From assembly GCF_032854445.1 (NCBI RefSeq), contig NC_088298.1, positions 1,794,160 through 1,858,159 of the forward strand: a stretch of 64,000 bases of DNA, written 5' to 3'. The DNA is from Liolophura sinensis (taxonomy: Eukaryota > Mollusca > Polyplacophora > Chitonida > Chitonidae). Position numbers and translations under genes: made by a program. This document shows positions 38,193-50,086 of this stretch, piece by piece; within the stretch, counting starts at the first letter, position 1; the number at the start of each line of letters is the position of its first letter. The notes beneath the pieces are model-generated. The model ran no database searches and had not been told where the DNA came from. It saw nothing but the letters and a program-made list of their open reading frames with translations.

Positions 38193-38231
38193 TGGGTGGG
38201 GCGGGGCGGGCCGGGGTGGGCCGCGGCGGGT
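38193..38231. repeat. Short GC-rich low-complexity tract
   Basis: GGGGCGGGGCGGGCCGGGG and GGGCCGCGGCGGG in an otherwise AT-rich region. Confidence 0.8.
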
Positions 38232-38966
38232 GAAAACAAAATGACAATAGGCCTGGATATGCATGTGACAGACATGAGATCTGTCCTCTTTTGGGAGGAA
38301 TTCCTCTTTATTTATACAAAAAATGCATCAGAAAAATGATCAGAATTTAACTCAGAAACGCTAAAAATGTCAAAATTATGAGTATAATGTATATTTTCCT
38401 GGTTTTTATTCCAGTGTTTGTCTCATCCCTGATGTGAAGGAAATGCACCATGAAACTGCAGACATGTAAAGACTTCCCCACACTACAGGTTTCCTACCCT
38501 AAATGACTTTAAATGACTCCAAACAACCTTTAACAACCATTTTATGATTATGCAATGAAAAATGACCTGATTAGCTGAAATTTCATACATACATACTACT
38601 AGGTATTGCATAATAAGCCGCTTTTATGATACTGGATCAAAACAAATTTCTCCAGAGAATGTCAACATGCTATATGCAGTAGCTATTTTTGGTCTGTAGA
38701 CTGTTTATAGATCCCCTCACAGTACATTTGCCAAGCTGGCTCTTAATGTCAAGGCTCATCCAGGCCCAAACACAAAAAAGTCTTGTTTTAAAGGGCGTGG
38801 GAAAGTTAGTTTAAATTTCAATGTTTTTTAAATAAAATTAAGGCTGTGTAAACCTCTGATATTACCAGTAATGTGTGCAAGTAGGCTGAAGTATAGTCAC
38901 AGGGCTCTGTGATGAGTGAGGTAGTGGGGTAATGGGTATACGCTAATTTCTCAACCTTTATATGCT

Positions 38967-39181
38967 AATTTCTCAACCTTTTCGAACATGGAAGAGCAAC
39001 CTCCAGTGCAATTTATCCATATTTTTAATTTGATTTTGGAGACAAAACTACACTGGTTGTGTTGGCCAATTTCAGGGCTTCATAAAAAGTATAATTTCAA
39101 AAGTCTACACAGTAAAATGTCTTCAGAAAATGCTTGAATAAACACCTTGCAAAAATGCAACAAGGTTGAAGAATTACAGTA
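38967..39181. mobile_element. MITE-like family D copy 4
   Basis: TTTCTCAACCTTTTCGAACA at the left; CAACAAGGTTGAAGAATTAC at the right; shared interior GAGACAAAACTACACTGGTT. Confidence 0.82.
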
Positions 39182-39594
39182 GTACCTGTAGGTTGGGATA
39201 TGTGGGTGAATGGGTAACTTCAGTCTCTACGAAGACATGACTGAATGATTATGGCTTAACAACACTTCTGCAACAGTGTAGTGGTATCCTGGTGAGGGCA
39301 AGGAAAAAGTCTTAATTTGTGCTGTACCTATACTGATTCAAACTGTTTGGAAAATAAAGACTCACTTATAAAAAAACAAAAACAAAATAAAAATGCCTGG
39401 TCAAGATACATGTAACTACATGCCTTCGCAAACACCTAAAATATAAATGGCATAAATTTTTAGCATCAGTCATATTCTATCCTATCTGATATTAACCATT
39501 ATCATACATGACATTACCACAAAAGAAACATTTATGATTTAGTATGACATGAACATATCAACTGAACATGCTGTGGCTTAAAGGCATAGGGAAT

Positions 39595-40186
39595 GTGAGT
39601 GTGCGAGTGAGTGAGTGCTTGGGGTTTATCGTCGTACTTAAGAATTTTTCGGCCACATGATGACGAGAGTTCTTAGAGAGCAGTAATGTGTCTCTTTGTG
39701 GCAGGATGGACTTCCAACGCTCTTTTATCTAGAGCTGCTTCACTGAGACGACTTACTGAAGACAAGTAGGCCTAAGCAGCCCCGTCCGAGTCATTATACT
39801 GACCTGGGTTAACCAGACGTTGCACTATCCCCTTCATGGTGAACGCCAAACAAGGAAGCTACAACTTCCTCTTTTATTTATTATTTATTTGATTGGTGTT
39901 TTACGCCCTACTCAAAAATATTTCACTTATACAACGGCGGCCAGCATTATAGTGGGTGGAAGCCGGGCAGAGCCCAGCGGAAACCCAGGACCATCTGCAG
40001 GTTGCTGGCAGACCTTCCCGCTTACGGCCAGAGAGGAAGCGAAAGGCTCCTGGGTCTAGCACAATGACCAACTGAGCTACGGAGGCTCCACTTCCTCTTT
40101 TAAGGTCCTAGGCGTGACCTGACCCAAGACTGATCCTGGATCTATCCCAGCAAAAGCAGACGCTCTACCGACTTGAACACATATGG
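39595..40186 (-). mobile_element. Family B SINE split by a nested family A SINE
   Basis: The left part (39595-39876) runs from (GTGA)n and GTGCTTGGGGTTTATCGTCG to GCTACAACTTCCTCTTTTA. It resumes at 40090 with ACTTCCTCTTTTAAGGTCCT and ends in the tRNA-like head GCAGACGCTCTACCGACTTG. Confidence 0.93.
39877..40089 (-). mobile_element. Family A SINE nested in family B
   Basis: Reverse-oriented, with tail TTTATTATTTATTTGATTGG and head end ACTGAGCTACGGAGGCTCC. The 13-bp target duplication ACTTCCTCTTTTA is at 39864-39876 and 40090-40102. A stretch around the box B region is deleted. Confidence 0.95.
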
Positions 40187-40599
40187 TAAGACAGTATTAT
40201 TTTAACGGAAATAGGACAAAATTACACATGTAGATGTGAACACAGTATCACTGTGCCATGATCAAACTCTTATTTACAATATACCACACTTACACATAAT
40301 CTGTAAGTGAGTTTTCACGAAAGTTCTACATGAAATGTGTTAAAAGTACTTTATTAACAGTTTTCAGGAAGTTCATAATCTACAGTAATTGTTAAACAAC
40401 ACTTGCTACTACCCTAAACAGCATGATTTAACCAGCCTAAAATAGCTCCAAGCTGCCAGATAAGCATTGCATAATACGTCTATGCCATACTCCTGACATA
40501 GTATTAGCACTATATCTGGGGATCGTCAGCAGGTCACTGAGTGCAAAGTGAAATGCCCTGTCGTAAACGCTGGCGAATGTGGAGGGGGGAGTGGGGGCA

Positions 40600-41160
40600 T
40601 GGAACAGACATGACGTCATCAACATCCACAACGAATGAGCGCGAGGCGATAATTGTCAGTGACTGAAACACCACTTTTTGTGACTTTCAGAACAAGGCTG
40701 TCCCCGGCAAAACGACAGAAGTCGTTCCTCAACAGGCGAAACTCTCACAGCAACTCAGTTTAATGTCTGGACGTAGATTTATTTAACTGTTTACACATTA
40801 AATAAGATTTTTTTACCGATTCTTAAGTAACGAGACTTCTACCTCGCGTCTTAACTTCGTTGTTTTTAAGTCTACCCTCACTCAGCTGACAGACTTGACA
40901 GGCGAATCTCTAAAGCTTTCCGCTTTCCACTCCAAAACATACATGTCTATCGCTATAATTCTGGGTGACAAAACTTACCTAGTTTAGTTCTTAAATTCTC
41001 CGTGCGGTCAGCCTGGCGAAAAGTTCACATGGAGGGGGTTATTTGTTAGTTCCCGAGCCCTTGTACAGCAAGCCAGCAAGCAGCCAGGTTAGAAAGATGT
41101 TGGCTGAAACGTGCTCTGACAGGACCACGGTATTATCGGCTGGAGGGGGGAGTAGGTTGT
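40600..41160 (-). promoter_or_regulatory. CpG-richer candidate promoter/5' exon region
   Basis: CpG is visibly denser here than nearby (GAGCGCGAGGCGATAA, CCCCGGCAAAACGACAG, ACCTCGCGTCTTAACTTCG, CCGTGCGGTCAGCCTGGCG). On the minus strand a strong donor ACTAG|GTAAGT (plus ACTTAC at 40973-40978) could end a non-coding first exon of about 41160-40979. No coding exon follows that I can recognise. Confidence 0.3.
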
Positions 41161-41369
41161 TCCCTGCAGTACGTATGATTAACTCCTAATGGTCTACCGT
41201 GAGAAATCGCCTAGGGTTTTAGTCGTTATTTGACATTTGAAAAGTTTTCAAACTTGTTTTTTCTCTTTCTTCTTTTCACATACCCAAGTCATTGTGTTAA
41301 GCCGACGAAATCGTAGTTTTGATCTTATCTGGTGCATACATGTAAACGTATACACAATAGACAATTCCC

Positions 41370-41460
41370 TCGTTTCCTCCCACCGTAATGCTGGTCGCCG
41401 TCGCATATGTGAAATATTCTTGATTACGGTGCAAAACACCAATCAAATAAATAAATAAAT
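41370..41460 (+). mobile_element. Family A SINE 3' fragment
   Basis: GTTTCCTCCCACCGTAATGC, TGAAATATTCTTGATTACGG and CAATCAAATAAATAAATAAA. Confidence 0.88.
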
Positions 41461-42187
41461 CACAATAGATAATGTCTGGAGGGATATTTGCAGATATCAT
41501 TTTATGAATATGTGTTAGGTTTGCCACGGTCATAGAATTGTCATACAAAAAAAATTCATGTATTTTGACAAATTTGGAGAAGTTATGAAAAAGTCGCGTA
41601 TTAATTTTCCCTTCTAAGATGATCTTCATGTGTAGGCCACATGCATTTGTACGAGGCCTTTACACTGTAAAAACAACGTGTTAAATTTAAGATAAGTATT
41701 ATTCTCTGAGAGATGAGAGAACAAATTATGTTACGGTAACAAGATACTGTGTTATAAACAACACAACTCCATGTTACGTCCAAAAAGTAGGCTGCGTGTA
41801 TTCTATTGGAATAACAGGTCAGGTCTGTTGTGTATAACACAATGTAGCGATAACATAATGTATTCTGCGGTCAGTGAAAGAAAACGTGATCGTCTGTGAA
41901 TTCAACAGATTTGAACAGCTTTTGGAGTGTAACATCCGTGTTTAGGCATATGTTCATCCCAGTAGGTTGATTTCTCTTTCTTCCTCATTGCAAAATGAAG
42001 GTGAAATATCAAAACGTCATCATTCCATAGCACAGCAGGTCTACGCCAACTGGTCTTCAAATTTTGTCAATTCATCTGGTAGAATTCACGAATTGTCGTC
42101 TGATTTGGGCGTAAAAAGTCATAAAAATCATGAATTGTTAAACAACTGAAGGATTCATGCAGAAAGTCGTCAAGCGAATGCATATAG

Positions 42188-42895
42188 GCTACTCATAAAA
42201 GTATGCCACATCTAATCCCGCCAGGAGATACGGTTTGCCACATTTAATCCCGCCAGGAGATACGGTTTGCCACACCTAATCCCGCCAGGAGATACGGTTT
42301 GCCACACCTAATCCTGCCAGGAGATACGGTTTGCCACATCTAATTCAGCCAGGAGATACGGTTTGCCACACCTAATGCCGCCAGGAGATACGGTTTGCCA
42401 CATCTAATCCCGCCAGGAGATACGGTTTGCCACATCTAATTCAGCCAGGAGATACGGTTTGCCACATCTAATTCAGCCAGGAGATACGGTATGCCACATC
42501 TAATCCCGCCAGGAGATACGGTTTGCCACACCTAACGCCGCCAGGAGATACGGTATGCCACATCTAATTCAGCCAGGAGATACGGTTTGCCACATTTAAT
42601 CCCGCCAGGAGATACGGTTTGCCACACCTAATCCCACCAGGAGATACAGTTTGCCACATCTAATTCAGCCAGGAGATACGGTTTGTCACACCTAATGCCG
42701 CCAGGAGATACGGTTTGCCACACCTAATCCCGCCAGGAGATACGGTTTGCCACATCTAATTCAGCCAGGAGATACGGTTTGCCACACCTAATCCAGCCAG
42801 GAGATACGGTTTGCCACATCTAATTCAGCCAGGAGATACGGTATGCCACATCTATTCCCGCCAGGAGATACGGTATGCCACATCAAATCCCGCCA
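42188..42895. repeat. 32-bp minisatellite, about 22 copies
   Basis: The unit is CGCCAGGAGATACGGTTTGC then CACACCTAATCC. Two main variants, AATCCCGCC and AATTCAGCC, alternate. Confidence 0.94.
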
Positions 42896-43294
42896 GTACG
42901 TCTACTGTACCGTAACATCATAGCCTACGGGCCTGGAACAACCTAAATTTCTTTTATAACTTTTGTTTGTTAACATGCTTGGTTTTGTTGTCACTAACGT
43001 TTATCTGTCTGTCTGTGTGTCTGTGTGTCTGTTATCACTTTAGGGAATTAGTTCTGCATGGATCTGTATGAAATTCAGCGCAGTTCTTGGCCTTAGGAGT
43101 GGGTCATGAAGCAAGAACTAATCCGCTGAATTATGGTGATGTATGATACGGATTAAGATCCAGATGCAAGAATTTATTTAAACCATTTTCCCCCGTTGCC
43201 ACATAGGAGAGACGTACAGAGTGTTGTGCCATTGTCTGTAGTGCGGGAGGTTGTACATTTAGTGAGAAGTAATGCGTCAAAAACACTTTGTACA

Positions 43295-43519
43295 GCATGA
43301 CTCTATATTACAAGCTTTCGGAGAGTACTTTTCTCATCATCAGGGAAAGTTGCAACTGCAAATGGGTAGACTACAGTCAGGGTATGTATGCATACTAAGT
43401 GAGTACAACTCACAGACCCAAGATGAAAGAACATAAAACAAGCAAACAGGACTACCTGCTTGTACACTTTACCTGATGATGGGTGAAATACTCTCCGAAA
43501 CCTTGTATGGTAGAATGCA
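43295..43519. mobile_element. Palindromic element with hammerhead-like arms
   Basis: The left arm (43295-43343) and right arm (43472-43519) are inverted copies of about 48 bp. Read outward each contains CCTGATGATG...ACTCTCCGAAA.CTTGTA. The CTGATGA...GAAA order resembles the hammerhead ribozyme core found in Penelope-like elements. The 128-bp centre is unique. No reverse transcriptase is present. Confidence 0.6.
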
Positions 43520-43910
43520 TTATTTCTCACTAGCTTCCCCCTTTTCACTATTTCTCTCCATACCTGCATCTACTACAAGTTGTACAATGAGGTGCGGTGG
43601 AGGTTTGGGCCTCAGTGTGCTTTCTGTTTTTTTTCTTTTATTTGATTGTTTAACGCCATACAGAATACTAGTATTTCGCCTATACATACTGTGGCAATGT
43701 CAGCTTTATGGATAAAGGAAACAGTGCCCAAAGTATTGTCAAAGGACAAGCAACGAACACAGCTTATGTCGAAGCATACTGTTTATATTTTGTTCCGTTT
43801 CACAGGCCTGAGGCGCCTGATAAACATGCCTTACATCTTATACCAACATCACTGAAAACTGTTGACCTTGCGATTACAGGCCTGGATAGTACATGTATAG
43901 GTTAACATAT

Positions 43911-43984
43911 ACGTTTTGGTTCAAGGCTAGTTTACAAATGTAGATAGATTTTTGGTTCAAGGCTAGTTTACAAATGTAGATAGA
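43911..43984. repeat. Direct duplication, about 37 bp x 2
   Basis: TTTGGTTCAAGGCTAGTTTA then CAAATGTAGATAGA occurs twice in tandem. Confidence 0.85.
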
Positions 43985-44454
43985 ATCCTACTCATATAGT
44001 CCTACATACATATTCATGTAATGCACGGATGGATTTTAATAAAGAGTTACTGTAAGTTAAGTCAACATAAACCTGTGAAAATACACAGCAAAAATGCTGG
44101 CTGCTGTTTATTGGATTCATCCCTGTGAAAAAAATGTGTGAAATGAAATCAAATTTCATTAAAACTAGAAATTCCATACTGGCATCGTACTTGATAACGA
44201 TGTTAGTATCTGCATTGAAACGTCGTGACAATAAACCAAGAAGTTGTAAATCCATAAGCAATGCCCTGTCCAGTGTACTTCCGTGCCAACTTCTAAATAC
44301 CACTAAAACAAATTCTAGAGCAGTTCCCACATATCTTAACTTCTGTTAAATCTTGCAGACCATTGGACAAGTGTTAGTTAAAAGTCATTCAGTCCGTAAC
44401 CTTAGTGTGTAGATGTAATAAATACCAAAATTCGTGGAATCTGAAATAACGGTT

Positions 44455-44930
44455 CACTCGGAAACGTGGTAACAAGATTTTATTACACGAGTGACCTTGA
44501 CCTTCAAGTGCAATATAATATGCAGTAAACAAATTTCCCAGGTCTGCGTCACATACATGAAATAAATAAACACATCAAACATGCATATCTATTATCTATG
44601 TGAAGAGATGTAAAACTGAGAAAATTTGAAAAGTTTCAATTATCCATTGACGTTAACCTTCGAACCAATTCTCGCCAAGAGTCATTATATTGTACAGATT
44701 TTTACCACATGAGTAACCTTGCACTGACCTTCACCTTCACCAATATGACATGCATGAAATAAATTTCACATGGTCACACATATGAAATAAATAAACATAC
44801 ATGCAAATACATTAGCTCAGTGAAAAGAAAAAAAAAACTGGGAAAATTTAAACAAAAAGATTTTCCTTCCAAAATTTCAGCTTACCATTATAATAATGGT
44901 AACAAGACTTTGAGCACGTGCGTTGGTGTT
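44455..44930. repeat. Imperfect duplication, about 240-bp unit
   Basis: GGTAACAAGA, GAGTGACCTTGACCTTCA / GAGTAACCTTGCACTGAC, CATGAAATAAATAAACA and AAACTGAGAAAATTTGAAAA / AAACTGGGAAAATTTAAACA occur in the same order twice. Confidence 0.6.
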
Positions 44931-45261
44931 AAATAAATACTGCTAAAAATTCAAGTGATATTCCATTAGAATAAGCCATAAATATTAATAGTCAATATGG
45001 ATACACAGTTTATCAGTAACACTGAAAGATGTCACAAAGAGCAAAGACAAATAAATGGAAATAGACTGACAAGTGCATCTAAATTATGCGAATACTACGT
45101 AATTCACGTGATATGTCACATAAAACGCATGCGTGGCGTTGATGTGTTTTTGATGACTTTTATCACAAAGCGTTGTGAATAAGCAGATTACCTGTATTCT
45201 ATGTTCATGCTCATGTATACAAAGAGACTCTTACGAGAAATGTCAACACCAACTGGAGTTG

Positions 45262-45625
45262 AAGCCGGGAGCTCCAGGATCAAATCGAAGTGGCGTCATA
45301 CCAAAGACTTTAAAAATGGTACCTTTAAACAGGCTTTAAAATGGTACTATAAAAAAGAAAAAGATTTTGAAAATGATATCTGTTGCTGCCTCACTTGGCG
45401 CTGATCACTGATGGATTAGAGCAAGGGCACAAGACTAGTTGGCTCGGTGTCAGTAAAATGTGAAAATGTCTGGTGTCTATGGCATGATACTGTACTTCAG
45501 TGGAGGCAGCACTTGGGCGGAATGCACTTCAAGAAGACAGTATAAGCACCCACAGTCCCACAATTGTTGATTCCCCGTCGTCACATGACTGAAAATTTTT
45601 TATGTGCGACGTAAAACACACAAAC
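45262..45625 (+). mobile_element. Family C SINE-like copy
   Basis: Box B-like AGGATCAAATCGAAGT, GCTGCCTCACTTGGCGCTGA, ACTAGTTGGCTCGGTGTCAG, CGTCGTCACATGACTGAAAA and TTATGTGCGACGTAAAACAC. It holds a local triplication of (A)TGGTAC.TTTAAA words near 45315-45350. Confidence 0.7.
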
Positions 45626-46832
45626 ATACATGCAGTTGTGGTTTAGGTATATAATTGCAATAATCAAGCTCATTAGCCTTTCGCGAAAGGAAAAAAAAAC
45701 TAAAGAACTATATACTGGAGACAAGTCATAGCATATTACACTTTGTTTGACATGTTACTTTCACATCTTGTTTTTGGAAGGGTGTCGTATACATACAAAG
45801 ACCTGTATCTTGTATTCATTGGTACATGCCTTCACCCCTCAGCAATGTCACAGATGGACCCTTCCAACAAGATAGGCAATTGTAATGGGATATGACAGCA
45901 CGCATTTCAACGTATGTGATGTACCGTTTAGTACAAGTGTTAACAACGATATGTACATCGGCAATATGGAGGATCTGAACTTCAGTCTCACAAGGATATA
46001 TACAGAAGGGGGGCTTTCCGTCCTTTCCGCACCTACACCAATATAGTGTATAAATCATGGACAGCGTCCTACACCTGACAGTCTTGTAGCGAGCCCCAAA
46101 TGCCAATTTGAGGCGGTGAGGACGCAGGTTCAAATCCTCATCCCTCACATTCGGTTGCATGTAGCTCAACGTCAGATTTGTCTGAGATAACAACCAATGA
46201 ACGCATACTATTATGCCAGAATTTTTGATAACTGTAAAAATTCAGCAAACCCACCAACGCCATTTTTAATTCGCCCCTTTTAACACTACTGCAGGATCTG
46301 CAGAGAGTGGAAATGGAACAGCTACTAGTAAAAATGTCGTGAGCAAGCGTGGTTGACACTGTGTACTTTGGTGGTGGAAGTGTTACCTGTGGGCCTGCAT
46401 GTGACTACAGTCGGTCACTTTGATGTTTACCTGTCAACTTATTTACGGTCAAACAGGTATATACAGATCAAGAGATGTATATCCATGGAGGTATATAAAT
46501 AAAATACATTTATACCCTCAAGGTATATCTGATTGTATCTTAATTCCTCATGTACATTTACTTGTTTATTTGATTGTGTTCAACGCAACACACACAAATT
46601 GTTCACTTCTTTGTTTGCAGCCAGGGTTATGGGCACGGATGGAGAAACACACGTATACTGATTACAGGTTACATTGGAAATTTCTTGAGTGTGACATTAA
46701 ACCATAAATAAATAAATTATTCAGTCAATCAAATCGAACAGTCTCTATAACACGTCCGGCCAGTGTTATAACTGTAATTCAGGCTACATTGTATATGCAG
46801 CGGTAGACTATATCACCCATGCATATGGGAAA

Positions 46833-47039
46833 TTGCCAATGCGGTCGCTGTGAGTTCAAGTCCAGCTCATGCTGGCTTCCTCTCCGGCCGTACGTGGGAA
46901 GGTCTGCCAGCAACCTGCGGATGGTCGTGGGTTTCCCCCGGGCTCTGCCCGGTTTCCACTCACCATAATGCTGGCCGCCGTCGTATAAGTGAAATATTCT
47001 TGAGTACGGCGTAAAACACCAATCAAATAAATAAATCAA
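46833..47039 (+). mobile_element. Family A SINE, head-truncated, with target duplication
   Basis: Begins at CCAATGCGGTCGCTGTGAG and is close to consensus throughout, ending AATCAAATAAATAAATCA. ATATGGGAAA flanks it at 46823-46832 and 47040-47049. Confidence 0.92.
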
Positions 47040-47049
47040 ATATGGGAAA

Positions 47050-47989
47050 ATGTACGGTTTAGGGTGCTGTTTTGGTCAATGGGAAGAGAATATGACATCA
47101 GTCTATTGAAGAATCTGCTGTCGCAGAGGCTCCGCCCTGAGCTCCTAACAAATATGTCAGTATATACGGGACTCCTGTAATAGATGTCTACATAAAGTAC
47201 ACATAGCCATCTATTAAATTAATGACAACTTACGTGAAGTTTCATCTGTGAAGGTATAAAGGGACACACATGCATCCCAGCCTTATAGGACTACCCCCAC
47301 GTGTACCGTCCAGCTGTGTGTGGAGAGCTATGCCGTGTAGGTTTGTAAACCCCACCTGTATCCTCTCACCTAATCAAGCCTAAAGGTAGATCCGCCTGAA
47401 CGATGGTTTTCTTGACCACTGTGAGTCATGGGTATGCTGTCTAAACTGACCGATGGCTATCTTGTCGGGCACACGCTCTGGCCACTCTCAGTCCTGTCAG
47501 GCCCAAAGCGGACCTTAGCCCTGACCCAGGCGACCCGTGCTGTAGAATGTCTTTTGTACAACACAGATCGTGGACAAACAACTCTGTCATTGTTCACACA
47601 CCGCCGCGCGGCCGTCAACGGGGACAGCCTTAGGGAAGGATTATGAATGAATCCCAGGGAGCCTGAGATTGAAACTGACTCAAGCGGACAGGTTTTATAC
47701 TCTGCTGTGTTTATGTACAAATACTTTCAGCAATAAACATTTTCTATTCATAGTTGCCGAGTTGTGGACACTTCAAACAGAACGTATAGCGACATGTTTT
47801 GTTAAGGATAATGTTTCATATATAAACTATAACAGTGAACTGTATACTTGTGCACGGTAATTATACTGTCAGTTCATGTATGGGGAGCAGCCTGTACTTC
47901 AAGCAGAACATGCCACGACATTTGTATGTGTATAATATATAAAATTACAACAATGAAATGTACATGTGTTTAAATATTCACAATACTTT
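47050..47989. other. Unassigned DNA
   Basis: Moderately CpG-rich near 47.45-47.62 kb (GCGACCCGTGCTG, CACCGCCGCGCGGCCGTC), with short overlapping open frames on both strands. No family was recognised. Confidence 0.4.
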
Positions 47990-48330
47990 GCTTTGTCCGA
48001 TTTCCTTCTGGCCAACAATCTTGACTTGGTTTTGTTCTTACTTTTCATTTATGCTTTATCCAGTTTCTTTCGATCTCACCTCGGTTTCCTTCTTTCCCCA
48101 GTTTCCTTTGCCCTCTACCTGATTTCTCTCTGTTTTGGAAACTCCAAAAAGTTCAACCAGTTTCACCTGGGCTCTACCAGGGTTTCCTCGGATACTGACA
48201 AGTTTTCTTCGGATGCCACCCAGATTGCTTTGGCTATACTCAGCATCATTAGAGCTCTAGTATACCCGGTGTCCTCTGTACTATCCAGTTTCCTTCAGGT
48301 CCAGCTTTTGAAAATTCCCACCGGGCTCCT
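47990..48330. other. Pyrimidine-rich degenerate segment
   Basis: Recurring CAGTTTCCTT and GGTTTCCTTC words with CTCTACC / CTCACC spacers. The 141-codon plus frame here (47966-48391) follows from the TC-rich composition and is not supported as a protein. Confidence 0.5.
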
Positions 48331-48542
48331 ACCATTCAAAGGTTTTAGCGTTTTAGCCTTCTTAATTGTTGTAGTAAAAGAAAACTCTTGACGGGTTATT
48401 TTTAAGATTCTCTTGTTTCTTCTGATGTACTGATGCCAATAATCAAGTCATGGGTAATACCCTTTCCTGGTATTACACAGAATTTGCTGGATACCATTTA
48501 TCTTCCGCTGGTAGAATTTATTCGCCATGCAGTAACTTCCCT

Positions 48543-48720
48543 CCCACCAATGCGGTCGCTGTGATTTCAAGTCCAGCTCATGCTGGCTTCCTCTCTTGCT
48601 GTACGTGGGAAATGCATACCAGCAACATGGCTGTGGGTTTCCCCTGGGATCTGCCAATAATGCTGGTCGCCGTTGTATAAGTGAAATATTTATGAGTAAC
48701 ACCAATCAAATACATCAAAA
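48543..48720 (+). mobile_element. Family A SINE, head-truncated, diverged
   Basis: CCAATGCGGTCGCTGTGATT, CAAGTCCAGCTCATGCTGGC, GTATAAGTGAAATATTTATG and CACCAATCAAATACATCA. A piece of the hinge is deleted. Confidence 0.85.
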
Positions 48721-48841
48721 AACTTCTCAAGGTTGGGTGGTTTTAATCCTGGCACTCTCGTTTAACACATCCATCTTTTAAAACACACTGGATTTTCCCT
48801 TCAGTATTGTTATAGTGTTATATAAATAGTTGCTTGTAATC

Positions 48842-49073
48842 TGACCTACCCTAATTCGTCTAAAATTTGAGACAGGGATTAATTGTGTTGAAAGTAGAAT
48901 ATTACATTTCTTTATCAGCCTTTTGGAAAAGTAAACATTTAGAGATGGCCTACATTAGATGGTCTACCCATGTGAGAATAAAGCTCAATCTTCCCATTAC
49001 TATTACATATACTAGTATATTGACTAAAATGAGCAGACCAGGTGTCCCAGTTTTAGAATAAATAGGGTAAACC
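48842..49073 (+). repeat. Dispersed repeat E, copy 2
   Basis: Matches the reverse complement of 5745-6000. The shared frame reads KVEYYISLSAFWKSK...YIRWSTHVR...LTKM.RPGV. Confidence 0.7.
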
Positions 49074-49870
49074 TGGGGCCATGATATGACACATCAATTC
49101 TTTTCTGCGAAATTCTGAATTCAACCGAAATTTTCTGATGAATGTTTGATGGAATGGGCATTGGTTTTTTTTTGGTTTTTTTTACATTTACACTAACATT
49201 AAATATGTTAACTATTCAGTATAAATTGTAGAACTGGTATGCAGCAAACATATGTAGGCCTATTGAACGTGGTTGCGTGTATTTCGGTTTAAAGCGGGAC
49301 CATATAATGACTTCATACAATAACATCCTTAGAAGAGTTTTGAGAGCGAACTCTTCTCTCGTTGAGGTAAAAAACTGTTCTCCTGTATCATGTGACATGT
49401 GACAAATGTCAGGCAACATATACACACATTATTTTTCACTTGTTTCACCGTTTTCTACAGGCACAGATGACATCTCTTTTCTTTAAAAACTTCAAGTCTC
49501 TGTTCCTCAATTTTCTCCAGCATTTTCTCGCCTAAATAACTTTTAACGAAGCTTTTTCAGACGCCCATGTTATTGTATATGCGATCCCGCAGTAATTGCC
49601 TAACATTTTAACAGGTCACATTGTACAGTGGGACTTTTTTCCTTTGATAAAAGAGTTCGAACTCGAAACTCCCATATTCTTGTCTGTGAACTTTTGCATT
49701 CAACCGAAATTCACTGATGAACTGATCATTCTTTTTTGTCACATTTACACTAACAATAAATTTGCATACTAAATTGTGAAAATATTCTGTTGCAACATAT
49801 CTTTAGGTCTACATCGTCTAAATTCACGAAAGTTGTTCTGAACTGGTCATCTACAGCTCTGCATTGGAGA

Positions 49871-50086
49871 AGTCCTCTGTGGCCGAGGTGGTTAGCGTGC
49901 CAGCACGGCGCAATGGCCCAGGATCTTCTCACCAAAGCTGTCGCTCGAGTTCAAGTCAAGCTCATACATGTTGGCTTCCTCTTCGGCCGTATACGTGGGA
50001 AAGTCTGCCAGCAGCTTGTGGATGGTCGTGGGTTTTCCTCCGTCGTATAAGAGTTCGGTGTAAAACAACAATCAAACAAATAAATT
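49871..50086 (+). mobile_element. Family A SINE, full head, internal deletion
   Basis: Head AGTCCTCTGTGGCCGAGGTG then GTTAGCGTGCCAGC; CGAGTTCAAGTCAAGCTC (box B); CAGCTTGTGGATGGTCGTG jumps to CCGTCGTATAAGAGTTCGG; tail CAATCAAACAAATAAAT. Confidence 0.88.

Noticed and set aside
46085-46145. GCAGGTTCAAATCCTCATCCC resembling a tRNA T-arm
   Set aside because: Only the box B side is convincing; no matching acceptor stem or anticodon arm found.
47966-48391. 141-codon hydrophobic plus-strand frame
   Set aside because: Pyrimidine-rich degenerate repeats give Phe/Leu/Ser-rich peptide; the complement looks like purine-rich repeat words. No family recognised.
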